Positions 1 to 9,081 of a stretch of DNA of 64,000 nt are shown piece by piece. The translations under genes were made by a program, and so were the position numbers. The notes beneath the pieces are model-generated. The model saw only the letters and a program-made list of their open reading frames with translations, ran no database searches and was not told where the DNA came from. Numbering within the stretch: position 1 is the first letter of the stretch; each line of letters opens with the position of its first letter. The stretch is from CALVUJ01 sp045119835. GTDB lineage: Bacteria > Bacillota_I > Bacilli_A > RFN20 > DUOF01. The stretch covers positions 173,948 to 237,947 of the forward strand of contig JBGVED010000022.1 in the NCBI GenBank assembly GCA_045119835.1, given 5' to 3'.

Positions 1-1610
1 TCTTTTAAATAATCTACAACAATCCATTGATAGTCGTCTATACTATCTAATCTTATTTCTCCAGTATTTTTATTTATATATCTTAAATTCTCTTCGAATA
101 TAATATCGTATAAATCAGCGCATGCATTTAATGAATCGAAACCTTCTTTTTCAACTTCTAATAATCTATCTAATTCCCATTTGCTGTCTTTTCTTATTCC
201 ATAAACTATAATTGTTCCATCAACATCTAATGGTTTGTCTTCTAATAGAATAGAGTAAGCAGGTTTAAAATATTCTCTTTCAGTGTTTGTAAACCAGTAA
301 TATCTTTGTCCATCTTTATAATAGTATCTATACGAACTTGATAATTCTAATGGCAATTCATTTTTATCTAAGATAACTATCGGCGATTTAATTACTGCTG
401 GAACATATTGTTTAATAGTGTTTTCTACTGTTATATTTGTTGTTTTATCTTGAAAATCAGTAATTACAAAATTGGTTATTTTACCATTTACATTATTAAA
501 TAAATATAGATAATCTCCAGATATGTCTATTTCGGTTAATGTATTGTCATCTATTCTAATCCATAAATGATGATTTGAATAAATATAATCATAATAAACG
601 CCTTCTGCTATATTTAAATCGAATAAACCATAAACATTGTCTTTATCTTTAAGAACACTATAATGGCTAGGATTGCTATGTATGGTTCCAGGAGCATTAA
701 TTATACATCCAGAAAGAACAAATTCTTTTATATTTAACAAATTAAGTTTTAAATATGAATCTTCTATCATTCTTATGTCTCCATAATCAGGAGATGTTCT
801 AACATAGTCATTGAATTTAGATGTAGTAATAGCAATATTATTTACTCTTCCTGTAGTCCCTTTAAATTTCAAAGATACATGTCCATTTTTGGTCATTATA
901 AAACTGCCGTCTGCTCTCAAAATATTTTTTTCATCATCATAAATTTCTTCATCGTCAGATAACATTATGTAAGCTTTAACATCGGAGTCAATAGCATCAT
1001 ATTTTAAGTAATACTCTCCTCTAGTTAACTTTATTCTTATCTGTTCTATTTCTGCAGGATATTTACAATGACTTAATTCAAAACCGTCTCTATGAAAATC
1101 AATGTAGCCGCCATTTGTTTGTCTCATATTTACTATCCAGCCATACGGTACGTTTCCTGCAACATTAATATAATTTATAGTATTATCTTGATTAGAATAA
1201 AACCCTAAATGATAATTTTCAAAATCATAATTCATTTCTATATCACAAACAATTTGACCACCGATGGCCATAGTATATTTATTCTTTATCTTTCTTAAAG
1301 AGATTTGTAAATTATCTGTACAAGTTACTGAATGTGCAGAACTAAAGACTCCAACTATTTTTTGTAAACTATTTTCTTTATAAATAACTTCTAATGATTT
1401 ATGATTTAGTCTAAACAATAAAGCTGCATTTACATTAGATAAGATTTTGTTATTAGAATTTATAAGAAGAATACCAAATCCATTATTATAATAATCTAAA
1501 TCTACATCTATTTGACAATCTCCTGTATATATATAATCATCATATAAAACATCTTGTTCGTAAAATCTTATACCATCAACCAATTCTATTCTAGAATTCG
1601 ATATAAACAT
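1..1610 (-). CDS. Large tail-fibre/adhesin-like protein, C-terminus beyond window
   Basis: The reading frame is open from an ATG at 1610 to the left edge, giving the first 536 residues of a longer protein. A good ribosome binding site (AAGGTGG) lies just upstream, directly after a terminator hairpin. Residues about 25-150 read as a run of beta strands with phrases such as GFGILLINSNN and LGFYSNQDNTINYI, resembling LamG/concanavalin-like carbohydrate-binding folds. A second beta-rich block follows around 170-260. No catalytic motif was seen. It is the last visible gene of the baseplate/fibre set, which fits a receptor-binding or fibre role. The fold assignment is inference from residue pattern only; 'phage structural protein' is the safe call. 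Confidence 0.6.
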   Translation of the reverse strand, partial: MFISNSRIELVDGIRFYEQDVLYDDYIYTGDCQIDVDLDYYNNGFGILLINSNNKILSNVNAALLFRLNHKSLEVIYKENSLQKIVGVFSSAHSVTCTDNLQISLRKIKNKYTMAIGGQIVCDIEMNYDFENYHLGFYSNQDNTINYINVAGNVPYGWIVNMRQTNGGYIDFHRDGFELSHCKYPAEIEQIRIKLTRGEYYLKYDAIDSDVKAYIMLSDDEEIYDDEKNILRADGSFIMTKNGHVSLKFKGTTGRVNNIAITTSKFNDYVRTSPDYGDIRMIEDSYLKLNLLNIKEFVLSGCIINAPGTIHSNPSHYSVLKDKDNVYGLFDLNIAEGVYYDYIYSNHHLWIRIDDNTLTEIDISGDYLYLFNNVNGKITNFVITDFQDKTTNITVENTIKQYVPAVIKSPIVILDKNELPLELSSSYRYYYKDGQRYYWFTNTEREYFKPAYSILLEDKPLDVDGTIIVYGIRKDSKWELDRLLEVEKEGFDSLNACADLYDIIFEENLRYINKNTGEIRLDSIDDYQWIVVDYLK

Positions 1611-1624
1611 AATTATTCACCACC

Positions 1625-1653
1625 TTAAAAAACTCCTATATAAAATAGGAGTT
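1625..1653 (-). terminator. Rho-independent terminator
   Basis: On the minus strand a 9-bp stem AACTCCTAT/ATAGGAGTT with a 5-nt loop is followed by a T-run. It lies just after the stop codon of the 1,717-aa gene. The next gene's ribosome binding site starts immediately after the T-run, so some read-through or a close downstream promoter is required. Confidence 0.75.
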
Positions 1654-1657
1654 TAGT

Positions 1658-4600
1658 TTACTTGATTTCTACATCTATACTTTTGAATTTTATATACCCC
1701 AATCTATTCTTGATAAGAATTTTATATTGTAAAAATCTTGTATTTATAAAATTAACATTGTTTGTTATTTTTAAATCATCATTTATACCAATTTTTCTCC
1801 AATCACTCCATACATCTAATCTTTCATTATCTTTTGAAGCTCGTATGAATATATCTACATCATTAATATTACTTATATCTTCAATATCTATATTTTTAAC
1901 TACACAGGTACATTCTTGTTGTAGATCATAAATTCTAGATTCTATATGACCTGTTTGTGTTGTCATTATAGGCATTGGATTTTCATCTGAACTAGTATAT
2001 TCCACAAATACTTTTATATTATTAATATATTTATAAGCAGGCATTTTTATATTTATTTTCATATACTTTCCTAAATATTCTTTAGGGATATGAAATTTGT
2101 TTTCATATTGTATGCCACTGCATAATATATATTCACCGTTTAATGAATCAGAAACTGATACGGTAGTTGAAAAATTAATCATATGATTTAATTCTATATC
2201 ATTGATTTTAATAATGACTCTTTTTATATTATCTAAATTACCTAGTTCGATAGGCATTGTTTCTATAAATCCAGGATTGTCTCCAGTAAAAATACAAGTT
2301 TTATTTACTCCAACATTACCTAATTTACAAGCTTTAAAATCTTCATCTTGTGTATATGATTTTAATTCTGTTATATACCAATCTAAATTAGAAGTTGTTT
2401 TTATAGAGCCATCTGACATTAAAGATGCATTATATGATTTATAGTCTTTATGATTTTTTAATAACATTCTATATCTAGAACCTTCAGGTTTCTTTTCATA
2501 TAGATCAAATCCTAGTAAAGATATATTTTTAGTATGAGATTCATAAACACTATTAGGATCTACAGATATTACTATGTCGTCCAGGATACCTGGGTTTCTA
2601 ACTACCAAATAATATCTTTCATTTTTTCTTTTTTCTATTGTTGTGAATCTTATATCTGTATTGTCATAAAGAACTTCTTTGTCTATTTGAATATTTAATG
2701 CACGACTGAAGTTAACATCTAAATATTTTTCTTCTTTTGCTATATAAGTTTGTAAATCTTCTGTAGCATAAAAACTTATATAATTAATCATATTATCTTT
2801 CAATGAATCTGTTATATCTAAAAAAGCATAACTAGATAACATTGATGGGTTAAACTGTAAAGCTAAACCATTTAATCCATCGACTAATTTTAATCTAGTT
2901 TCAAACGTATTCCATTCATTGAATGAGTCACATGCTGTTAAATAATTTAATGATGATATACCATAAACTAAGTTATCGGAACAATCAAAACTATATAAAT
3001 CAGACATACCTCTAAGTCTCATTTCTGTATTTGAAACGTAATTGTTTGTTTCTTTGTATGTAGTTATTTCTCCACCAGATATATCTATATTTTCAGATGT
3101 ATAATAAGAATTATTTTTTATTTCTTCTCCATCTTTTTCACTATATAAATAGTACTCTCTTCCATTTATGTAATAATAACCTGTTTTAATTAATATGATA
3201 TCTTCCTCTATATATTTATTAAAAGTAAGTACATGGTCTTTAAGTCTAGCTTCAAAAGTTGGTTCAGTGCAGAATACTTTTACCAAATCACTATTTGAAT
3301 AATCTGATCTTATATCCGCTTCTGTTTGTTTCCTTTCAAGTAAATTAATATAATCTCCATTCTTTTTATTTAAAAGTTTATGATGACCTATTTCTTCATA
3401 AGCTTCTACATCGTAGTCAATTGCTTTATATAAATATTCTAAATCAAATACGAAAGCTATTGGCTTTTTAATGCTGTACACTAAGTACACTTTTGTATTT
3501 TTATTTATAAGTTCAGTATCATTCCAAATGATTATACCAGGTTCATTTAATATTTCATAAGATACATCTATTTTATATTCTACGCCATCAAAAGGTGATG
3601 TACTGCAATGATAAATGGTATCTATATTGGAATAAACTAATTTATTAAATCCATCTGATTCAATAAAGATTTCTTCATGCTTTACTAAATGTTCTTTTTT
3701 ACTTGTACCATCATAACAATCGTACTTAATTGATACTTGATCATTATTTGTTGATATCATAAATCTTTCTGTATTTAAAATAGTTTGATTTGTTATTGTA
3801 TAAGAATCTTTTATTTCAACAGAAGAACTTAAATAGGAAGTGTCTGTTATATTATAAGAAGTTATATCATAAGTAGTGTTATTTAATAAATCTATTTTAT
3901 TTTGTATAGCTATATAAGAAGACTCAGTACCTATGGTCCAATCTTGCATATCTTCTATGCTGTCTTCATAATTTATCATATTGTGAAATTTAACTATTTG
4001 ATTCTTTTGATTTTTATCAAAGTTCTCTACTTTATAAAATAAAAGTTTCGATGTATTTAACATCGGCGTAAAATTATTAACAATATTTATAAATCTACTT
4101 TCTGATAAATAAGTATCATATTCATTTATTGCTTGATATACTTGAGATTGTGCTGGATATATACTAATATAATCAAAAGCAGAATTTGAAACATTACTTC
4201 TATTTTCATAACCATTATTAGACCCATATATAGTTCCTAAATAAGAAGGCAGTTCCATTACATATTTTACAATTTTTAATCCAGTAAAAATTTCTGATTT
4301 TATATGAACTAATTCATTATAAGGTGTTCCTCCAGGATTTTGTCTACCTACAACGAATCCTTTTGAACATTTACTGCAATAGATTTTGTCATAAGTTATA
4401 TCGTAATCTGGAATATAAAACTTAATCATATCTTCAAGAGTTACTTCTCTTGCTTCATAAGTTTTTGTTCCAAATATAAATATTCTTTTAGCTATTTGAT
4501 TTGCTTTTAATTTTAAATTATAAAAAAGAGCTCCACTTTCTTCTATGACTTCTATAGAACCTATGTCTGGCTCTAGTGTTATAATAGAATCATACTTTGA

Positions 4601-6811
4601 TAAATCTAATCTTAAATAAGCCTCATCGGATAATGCTTTATAAGAAGGAACAGGGTCGTATCCTTTAACTTCTTTTATTAAAATTCCGTCATTATTGTAT
4701 TGTAATAAATTAATTTTACCATTGGTAACTATTTCAAAACGTCTAATACAATTAGGTCTTGCTGATATTGGATTGGTTAAATATTTTATATTGTTAAAAT
4801 CTTCTCCTATATATATTCCTTTTAATATAACATTTTTACCACTTCTCATAAAGAAATCAACTGTCAATTCATTATTATAAAAGTTTGGTAATTTGCAACC
4901 TTTACCTTCTATATAATCTTCCAATTCTCCATGTTTTGTGTTCAATTCCAATAAGAAATTATTGTATTTAAAATTATTGAATTTTACATCATGTAAAGAT
5001 AAAACTCTTATTACAAAAGTGATATTTCTTGGTCTTAACGTAGTTCTAGTTTCAAAAAAGTTTTTATCACTTAGATCGTATTCTGTTGATATTCCATCAT
5101 CTATAACTTCTAATAATATTCTAGAGTTTATAGAGTCGTCTGTTATATTAAAAGATACATAGTTTGCTTCTATTGTAAACGTAGTTGTTTTATTTTCAGT
5201 ACTATAGTCTCCTCTTACAACATATTCGTTATTGGCATTCCAATAACATCCATAATGAGATATTAAACTTTGAGGTATATCAACGGTCTCACATTCGTAA
5301 TCAAAATTGACAAACATATTACCTTTATCTGTTAAGCTGATAACTCCTGTCCCTTGATTTTCTCCTGGTTTCAAAGTGATTCCTTCATTAAAATCATTTT
5401 CCAAACCTTCACTATATGTAAAATGTTCAACAACAGTTATTGCTTGTTTTGTAGCTTCGCTAACTAATTCGTATTCACTGTTCATAACGAAACCATCTTT
5501 AGGTTCCATTAGGTTTATAACTTCAAGAGGCTCGCCAGTTTCTTCATGAACATAAACAACATTAGCTTTTGAGATTATTAAATCATATCCTGTTTCACTT
5601 TCAAATTCTAGTCTATATTGAAACAAATCTGTTATTGTGCTATTATCAATTCTTTCAATATCCTTACCCCAACCTACTGCTAAGTCTTCGATAGGAACAT
5701 TTTTTCTTTGCTTTTTAGATTCATGTAGCTTTAATTTTATATTCTCATTTGCGTCATAAGTTATTTCTTCTAATTCAGAGGCTGTTATTCTGTATTTAAC
5801 ATTTGTTTTATTTAGAATATCATTATATCTAGTTAAAGTAAATTCTATGTTGTTATCTATGTACTTATTGTACACATATTTTTGGAAACCTTCTAATGTT
5901 TTTTTATAAAAATATATTTCAGCATCTGTTGTTTGATTATTATCAGAAATAATTACTTCTAAATCATTGAAAGAACCTACTCCATTTTGCCATTCATATA
6001 TAGCTTTATCCCACATATGAGGTATATAACTTATAGATTCAAAATCATATTCCCAATAATCTAAATCCCAACGTTTAGTTCTATAAACATCTCTGTTTAC
6101 TTCTGCAAGCATATCTAGTAAAGTTTCATAATCCTCATAAGGTTTGATTAGATTTTCTGCTGTAGGTCTTTCTATTTTTATATCATCTATTGTTAAATCT
6201 GGAAAGTCAGTCATTAGTTCTGATACTATTGCATGTCTTAAACCGTCTTCAGTTCCGTTAGGCAAGTTCTTTGTTATATATAGAATTCTATCAAACAATT
6301 GTTTATTTGTTTCGTTCTCATATCTACGAGTATTTACAAAAGTAGCAAATTCATCAAAGATGTTCCAAATAGGAACTCTTACTATATCATAAACACTTTC
6401 TAAATTATCAAATACTATTGTAATTGTATTTATATTTGTTTCATAATGTTCTTCTTTTAAATAAATATAACCATTTTCATAGAATACACGGTCTGGATTT
6501 TCTTCAAATTCTTTAATTGATTGTGCGAAATTAAAAAGCTTATTGTTATAATAAACTTGTACTTCGTTAGGATCAATTTGCCCTAATGTAGCCATATAAG
6601 CATAGGCCATTACTTCATCTTCATGGCCTATATAATTATATAAGAAATAAGAATCTATATATTCTTGTATGGTGTCTTCTACTTTTATACTCTCTTCAAT
6701 AACAGATGATAAAAATTTTCCGCCTATTGATTTTTTATGTCTTTTTCTAATGTCTGTCCATAATGGAAAAAATTCAATTGCTCTTTTTATCATATTGTTA
6801 TAATTAAACAT
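1658..6811 (-). CDS. Giant baseplate/tail-fibre structural protein (1,717 aa)
   Basis: The start codon shares one base with the stop of the baseplate-J gene (TAATG), so the two are translationally coupled. The N-terminal ~350 residues are mixed helical/charged and include FFPLWTDIRKRHKKSIGG, as in proteins that follow baseplate J in contractile-tail operons. The rest is a long series of beta-rich segments with few hydrophobic helices, typical of fibres and baseplate arms. A CSKC motif around residue 815 may bind metal or form a disulfide. No catalytic motif was recognised. By position it probably attaches to the wedge and carries or forms a fibre. The structural role is fairly safe; a precise function cannot be assigned. 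Confidence 0.6.
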   Translation of the reverse strand: MFNYNNMIKRAIEFFPLWTDIRKRHKKSIGGKFLSSVIEESIKVEDTIQEYIDSYFLYNYIGHEDEVMAYAYMATLGQIDPNEVQVYYNNKLFNFAQSIKEFEENPDRVFYENGYIYLKEEHYETNINTITIVFDNLESVYDIVRVPIWNIFDEFATFVNTRRYENETNKQLFDRILYITKNLPNGTEDGLRHAIVSELMTDFPDLTIDDIKIERPTAENLIKPYEDYETLLDMLAEVNRDVYRTKRWDLDYWEYDFESISYIPHMWDKAIYEWQNGVGSFNDLEVIISDNNQTTDAEIYFYKKTLEGFQKYVYNKYIDNNIEFTLTRYNDILNKTNVKYRITASELEEITYDANENIKLKLHESKKQRKNVPIEDLAVGWGKDIERIDNSTITDLFQYRLEFESETGYDLIISKANVVYVHEETGEPLEVINLMEPKDGFVMNSEYELVSEATKQAITVVEHFTYSEGLENDFNEGITLKPGENQGTGVISLTDKGNMFVNFDYECETVDIPQSLISHYGCYWNANNEYVVRGDYSTENKTTTFTIEANYVSFNITDDSINSRILLEVIDDGISTEYDLSDKNFFETRTTLRPRNITFVIRVLSLHDVKFNNFKYNNFLLELNTKHGELEDYIEGKGCKLPNFYNNELTVDFFMRSGKNVILKGIYIGEDFNNIKYLTNPISARPNCIRRFEIVTNGKINLLQYNNDGILIKEVKGYDPVPSYKALSDEAYLRLDLSKYDSIITLEPDIGSIEVIEESGALFYNLKLKANQIAKRIFIFGTKTYEAREVTLEDMIKFYIPDYDITYDKIYCSKCSKGFVVGRQNPGGTPYNELVHIKSEIFTGLKIVKYVMELPSYLGTIYGSNNGYENRSNVSNSAFDYISIYPAQSQVYQAINEYDTYLSESRFINIVNNFTPMLNTSKLLFYKVENFDKNQKNQIVKFHNMINYEDSIEDMQDWTIGTESSYIAIQNKIDLLNNTTYDITSYNITDTSYLSSSVEIKDSYTITNQTILNTERFMISTNNDQVSIKYDCYDGTSKKEHLVKHEEIFIESDGFNKLVYSNIDTIYHCSTSPFDGVEYKIDVSYEILNEPGIIIWNDTELINKNTKVYLVYSIKKPIAFVFDLEYLYKAIDYDVEAYEEIGHHKLLNKKNGDYINLLERKQTEADIRSDYSNSDLVKVFCTEPTFEARLKDHVLTFNKYIEEDIILIKTGYYYINGREYYLYSEKDGEEIKNNSYYTSENIDISGGEITTYKETNNYVSNTEMRLRGMSDLYSFDCSDNLVYGISSLNYLTACDSFNEWNTFETRLKLVDGLNGLALQFNPSMLSSYAFLDITDSLKDNMINYISFYATEDLQTYIAKEEKYLDVNFSRALNIQIDKEVLYDNTDIRFTTIEKRKNERYYLVVRNPGILDDIVISVDPNSVYESHTKNISLLGFDLYEKKPEGSRYRMLLKNHKDYKSYNASLMSDGSIKTTSNLDWYITELKSYTQDEDFKACKLGNVGVNKTCIFTGDNPGFIETMPIELGNLDNIKRVIIKINDIELNHMINFSTTVSVSDSLNGEYILCSGIQYENKFHIPKEYLGKYMKINIKMPAYKYINNIKVFVEYTSSDENPMPIMTTQTGHIESRIYDLQQECTCVVKNIDIEDISNINDVDIFIRASKDNERLDVWSDWRKIGINDDLKITNNVNFINTRFLQYKILIKNRLGYIKFKSIDVEIK

Positions 6812-7623
6812 TAGTTTTCAACCTCCCACCAAATTATTTCATCGAATAAAAATTTAGCTATTATAGTTTGTAATAATTCGAAATTAGCTAGTTCTTCATT
6901 ATTATGAAATAATTGTACAACATTAAAATATTCTACTCCTTCTATACTAAGTCCTATTTTATTAATTTCTCCTAGTAATAAAACATCTCCTGGAGGTATA
7001 CTATTTATATAATTTTTTATACCAGAAATTATTAAAGTTTTCGCACTTGCTTTATCATAACCATTTCTTACATCTAAATAAGCGACTAATTTTATGTAAG
7101 AAGGTTCAGCAACTTGAAAATCAACTATAGATGTAGGAGCAATAACCTTGCCTACTTTTTCTTCTGCCTCCATTATAGATCGAGTTATTGATTCTTCTGT
7201 ATAATCTAATGGAATTAAATATACAGTGGCTGTACCTACGCCTTTTGTATAAGGAACATAATTGGCAGCAGAACTATATAATAATTCTTTACATTTATCT
7301 TCGATAGCAGTTCTATTGCAACTAGCATTTCTTTGAACCCAATTGCTTAATCTGTATAAATAATTTCCATCAGACTCTTCATCTAATCTAGGACAATTTA
7401 AAAAATAACCAGTGTCATCTAATTCTTCTCCTGTTTGTTTTGTAAACAAATAAGGTTTTTTATTTTTTTCTATAACTTCATATATCGTATGTAATGAATC
7501 AGATATAGCCTTCATTATCATATCCATAACTGTTCTAGATTCTATATCTATATTGGTTTTCTTTCTAAAGTTTTCTCTTAATTCCGAATAAATTTCTTCA
7601 AAAGTTTTAATGGTAATCACCAC
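6811..7623 (-). CDS. Baseplate J-like wedge protein
   Basis: The 270-aa product has the layout of the Baseplate_J family (P2 gpJ / T4 gp6-like). An N-terminal helical arm is followed by the LDDTGYFLNCPRLDEESDG region, then an RLSNWVQRNASCNRTAIEDK helix, a GVGTATVYLIPLD strand pair and a C-terminal alpha/beta domain with IPPGDVLLLGEI. In contractile tails this protein forms the wedge dimers that open during sheath contraction. It sits between the gp25-like gene (1-nt gap) and the giant fibre gene (1-base overlap), which is the usual wedge order. Length is close to the shorter members of the family. The family call rests on residue pattern plus gene order. Confidence 0.75.
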   Translation of the reverse strand: MVITIKTFEEIYSELRENFRKKTNIDIESRTVMDMIMKAISDSLHTIYEVIEKNKKPYLFTKQTGEELDDTGYFLNCPRLDEESDGNYLYRLSNWVQRNASCNRTAIEDKCKELLYSSAANYVPYTKGVGTATVYLIPLDYTEESITRSIMEAEEKVGKVIAPTSIVDFQVAEPSYIKLVAYLDVRNGYDKASAKTLIISGIKNYINSIPPGDVLLLGEINKIGLSIEGVEYFNVVQLFHNNEELANFELLQTIIAKFLFDEIIWWEVEN

Positions 7624-8136
7624 CTATACTGTATAATAATAAATATCTTCATTATTTACTATTACTACTCTGATACTATCATGATAATTTAAATAATCAG
7701 TATTTAAAAAAGATACAGAAACAAATGCATTCGGAAGAATATCTTGAATACTTTCTTTTATCATTTCTTCTACTTTAGTTTGTAATTTATTATTTGGAAT
7801 ATTGGAATGAATAATAGTATGGAGATTGCATCCCATATCTGTATTCCCTCTTATAGTGTCCAATTCTGTATTTAATCTTATTTTGATACATTGCTGTATA
7901 TAATTTTTTGATGACACTGTCATCATTTCTTTGTTATACTCTGGAGTATATGTATAAAAACTATATTCAAAACAATTATTATTTTCCTTTTTGTTTGTAT
8001 TATCTATATAAAAATTAAACAATAATGAGTCTGTTTGAGCTATATGAAAATTATATACAAATCCTTCTGAAGATTTAGAAGACATATTTGTTAAAAAAGA
8101 TAAATCACCTGAATCGGTTAGAAGTAAATCAAGCAT
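7624..8136 (-). CDS. gp25-like baseplate wedge protein
   Basis: Residues in the second half (LNTELDTIRGNTDMGCNL, then a helix KVEEMIKESIQDILP and a C-terminal strand pair) match the GPW/gp25 family, whose members link wedge to sheath and start sheath polymerisation. Two starts are possible: GTG at 8145 or ATG at 8136. I chose ATG because AAGGTG lies upstream at good spacing. The start overlaps the end of the upstream gene by 8 bases in an ATGCTTGA arrangement. The stop lies directly against the start of baseplate J. The N-terminal half (about 90 residues) is longer than in classic gp25. No enzymatic motif is visible, as expected. Confidence 0.65.
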   Translation of the reverse strand: MLDLLLTDSGDLSFLTNMSSKSSEGFVYNFHIAQTDSLLFNFYIDNTNKKENNNCFEYSFYTYTPEYNKEMMTVSSKNYIQQCIKIRLNTELDTIRGNTDMGCNLHTIIHSNIPNNKLQTKVEEMIKESIQDILPNAFVSVSFLNTDYLNYHDSIRVVIVNNEDIYYYTV

Positions 8137-8707
8137 TTTCTTCACCTTCTTCCTGTTCTTCCTCCTCTAATTCTTCCTCTAAATTATTTAAATTTCTTTT
8201 ATACTCTATTAAATCTTCTGTATAAATTCCTTCTGCTTCAAGTCTATCATCTAGCATATAAGCATCTAATAAATTTCCGAATATAGGAAATCTAGCTGGT
8301 CTTCTTATTAAAACAAATTGTTCAAGAGTTGGTTCCCATGCTTTAACTAATATTGTAGCATCCATAGTTAAGTTCCCCATTACAGTCTTTCTATTTGCTT
8401 TTAAGTTAGTGAACTCAAGAAGTTGTGTATTAAATTTATGTCTATTAATAATTAAATCACTAGTAGTCAATTCTCTTTGCACGGTATTGGTAATCGATTG
8501 TAAAGAGAATTCAGAAATAACGCCGCTTTCTTTATCGCATTTGAATTGAGCATAAATACCTGAATTAATAATAGTTGTTCCATTCGCTTTATTAATAAGA
8601 GAAGTTTTTGTCTTAGGATTTATTACACCCATATCAAACCCGTGCTGAGCATTTGATGCAGTCTTTACAGAATCATTGAATAAATTTGATTTATTTTTAG
8701 CCGCCAA
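8129..8707 (-). CDS. Baseplate-region structural protein (unknown family)
   Basis: The frame extends upstream to 8773, but that part overlaps the whole C-terminus of the preceding gene. A TTG at 8707 (protein begins LAAKNKSNLFND, read as Met) follows an AGGAGGAGG sequence at 8727-8719 with an 11-nt spacer and overlaps the preceding stop by only 11 bases. TTG at 8716 is an alternative with a shorter spacer. The protein, about 192 aa, has a beta-rich body and ends in a very acidic tail (EELEEEEQEEGEE). I do not recognise a family. Lying between the OB-fold hub protein and the gp25-like wedge protein, it is most likely a baseplate component. The acidic tail could keep it soluble before assembly. 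Confidence 0.6.
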   Translation of the reverse strand: MAAKNKSNLFNDSVKTASNAQHGFDMGVINPKTKTSLINKANGTTIINSGIYAQFKCDKESGVISEFSLQSITNTVQRELTTSDLIINRHKFNTQLLEFTNLKANRKTVMGNLTMDATILVKAWEPTLEQFVLIRRPARFPIFGNLLDAYMLDDRLEAEGIYTEDLIEYKRNLNNLEEELEEEEQEEGEENA

Positions 8708-9065
8708 TGTATCCAAAACCTCCTCCTGTATTATCAGGATATATATCATCATATAAAGTAGTTCTTGCTTCATTTATTGATGTTAAATCTACTTTACCTG
8801 TAATAATAAAACGTTTATTTTGTTCAGTTAATCTAACATAGTCTCCACTATCAGGAAACCAAGGGATTATTCCTTTATGGTCAAGTATTACTCTGACATT
8901 GTACATAACTTCAGATATACCATCTCTCGTTATTACATTAACAGTACAGGTGTGGGCGTCTTTATTGACGCCAACAACCTTTCCTATTTTCTCTTGGTCA
9001 TTATTATATTTAGTACTTTTTGATACTATGTTCGATTTAATTGTTTTCTTTAATTCTCCTGCCAT
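8697..9065 (-). CDS. OB-fold baseplate hub/spike protein (gpV/gp5 N-domain-like)
   Basis: The 122-aa protein contains a compact five-strand pattern: KIGKVVGVNKDAHTCTVNV, then VRVILDHKGIIPWFP, then GDYVRLTEQNKRFIITGKVD. This is the pattern of the OB-fold found at the N-terminus of gpV/gp5-type spike and other hub proteins, where the strand after 'P.. GDyV' closes the barrel. The C-terminus is Gly/Tyr-rich (TGGGFGYIGG) and looks flexible. It directly follows the giant hub-like gene and precedes wedge genes, as expected for a hub accessory. No lysozyme or needle domain is attached. The fold call is by pattern; position supports it. Confidence 0.6.
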   Translation of the reverse strand: MAGELKKTIKSNIVSKSTKYNNDQEKIGKVVGVNKDAHTCTVNVITRDGISEVMYNVRVILDHKGIIPWFPDSGDYVRLTEQNKRFIITGKVDLTSINEARTTLYDDIYPDNTGGGFGYIGG

Positions 9066-9081
9066 CTTATCACCTACTTAT

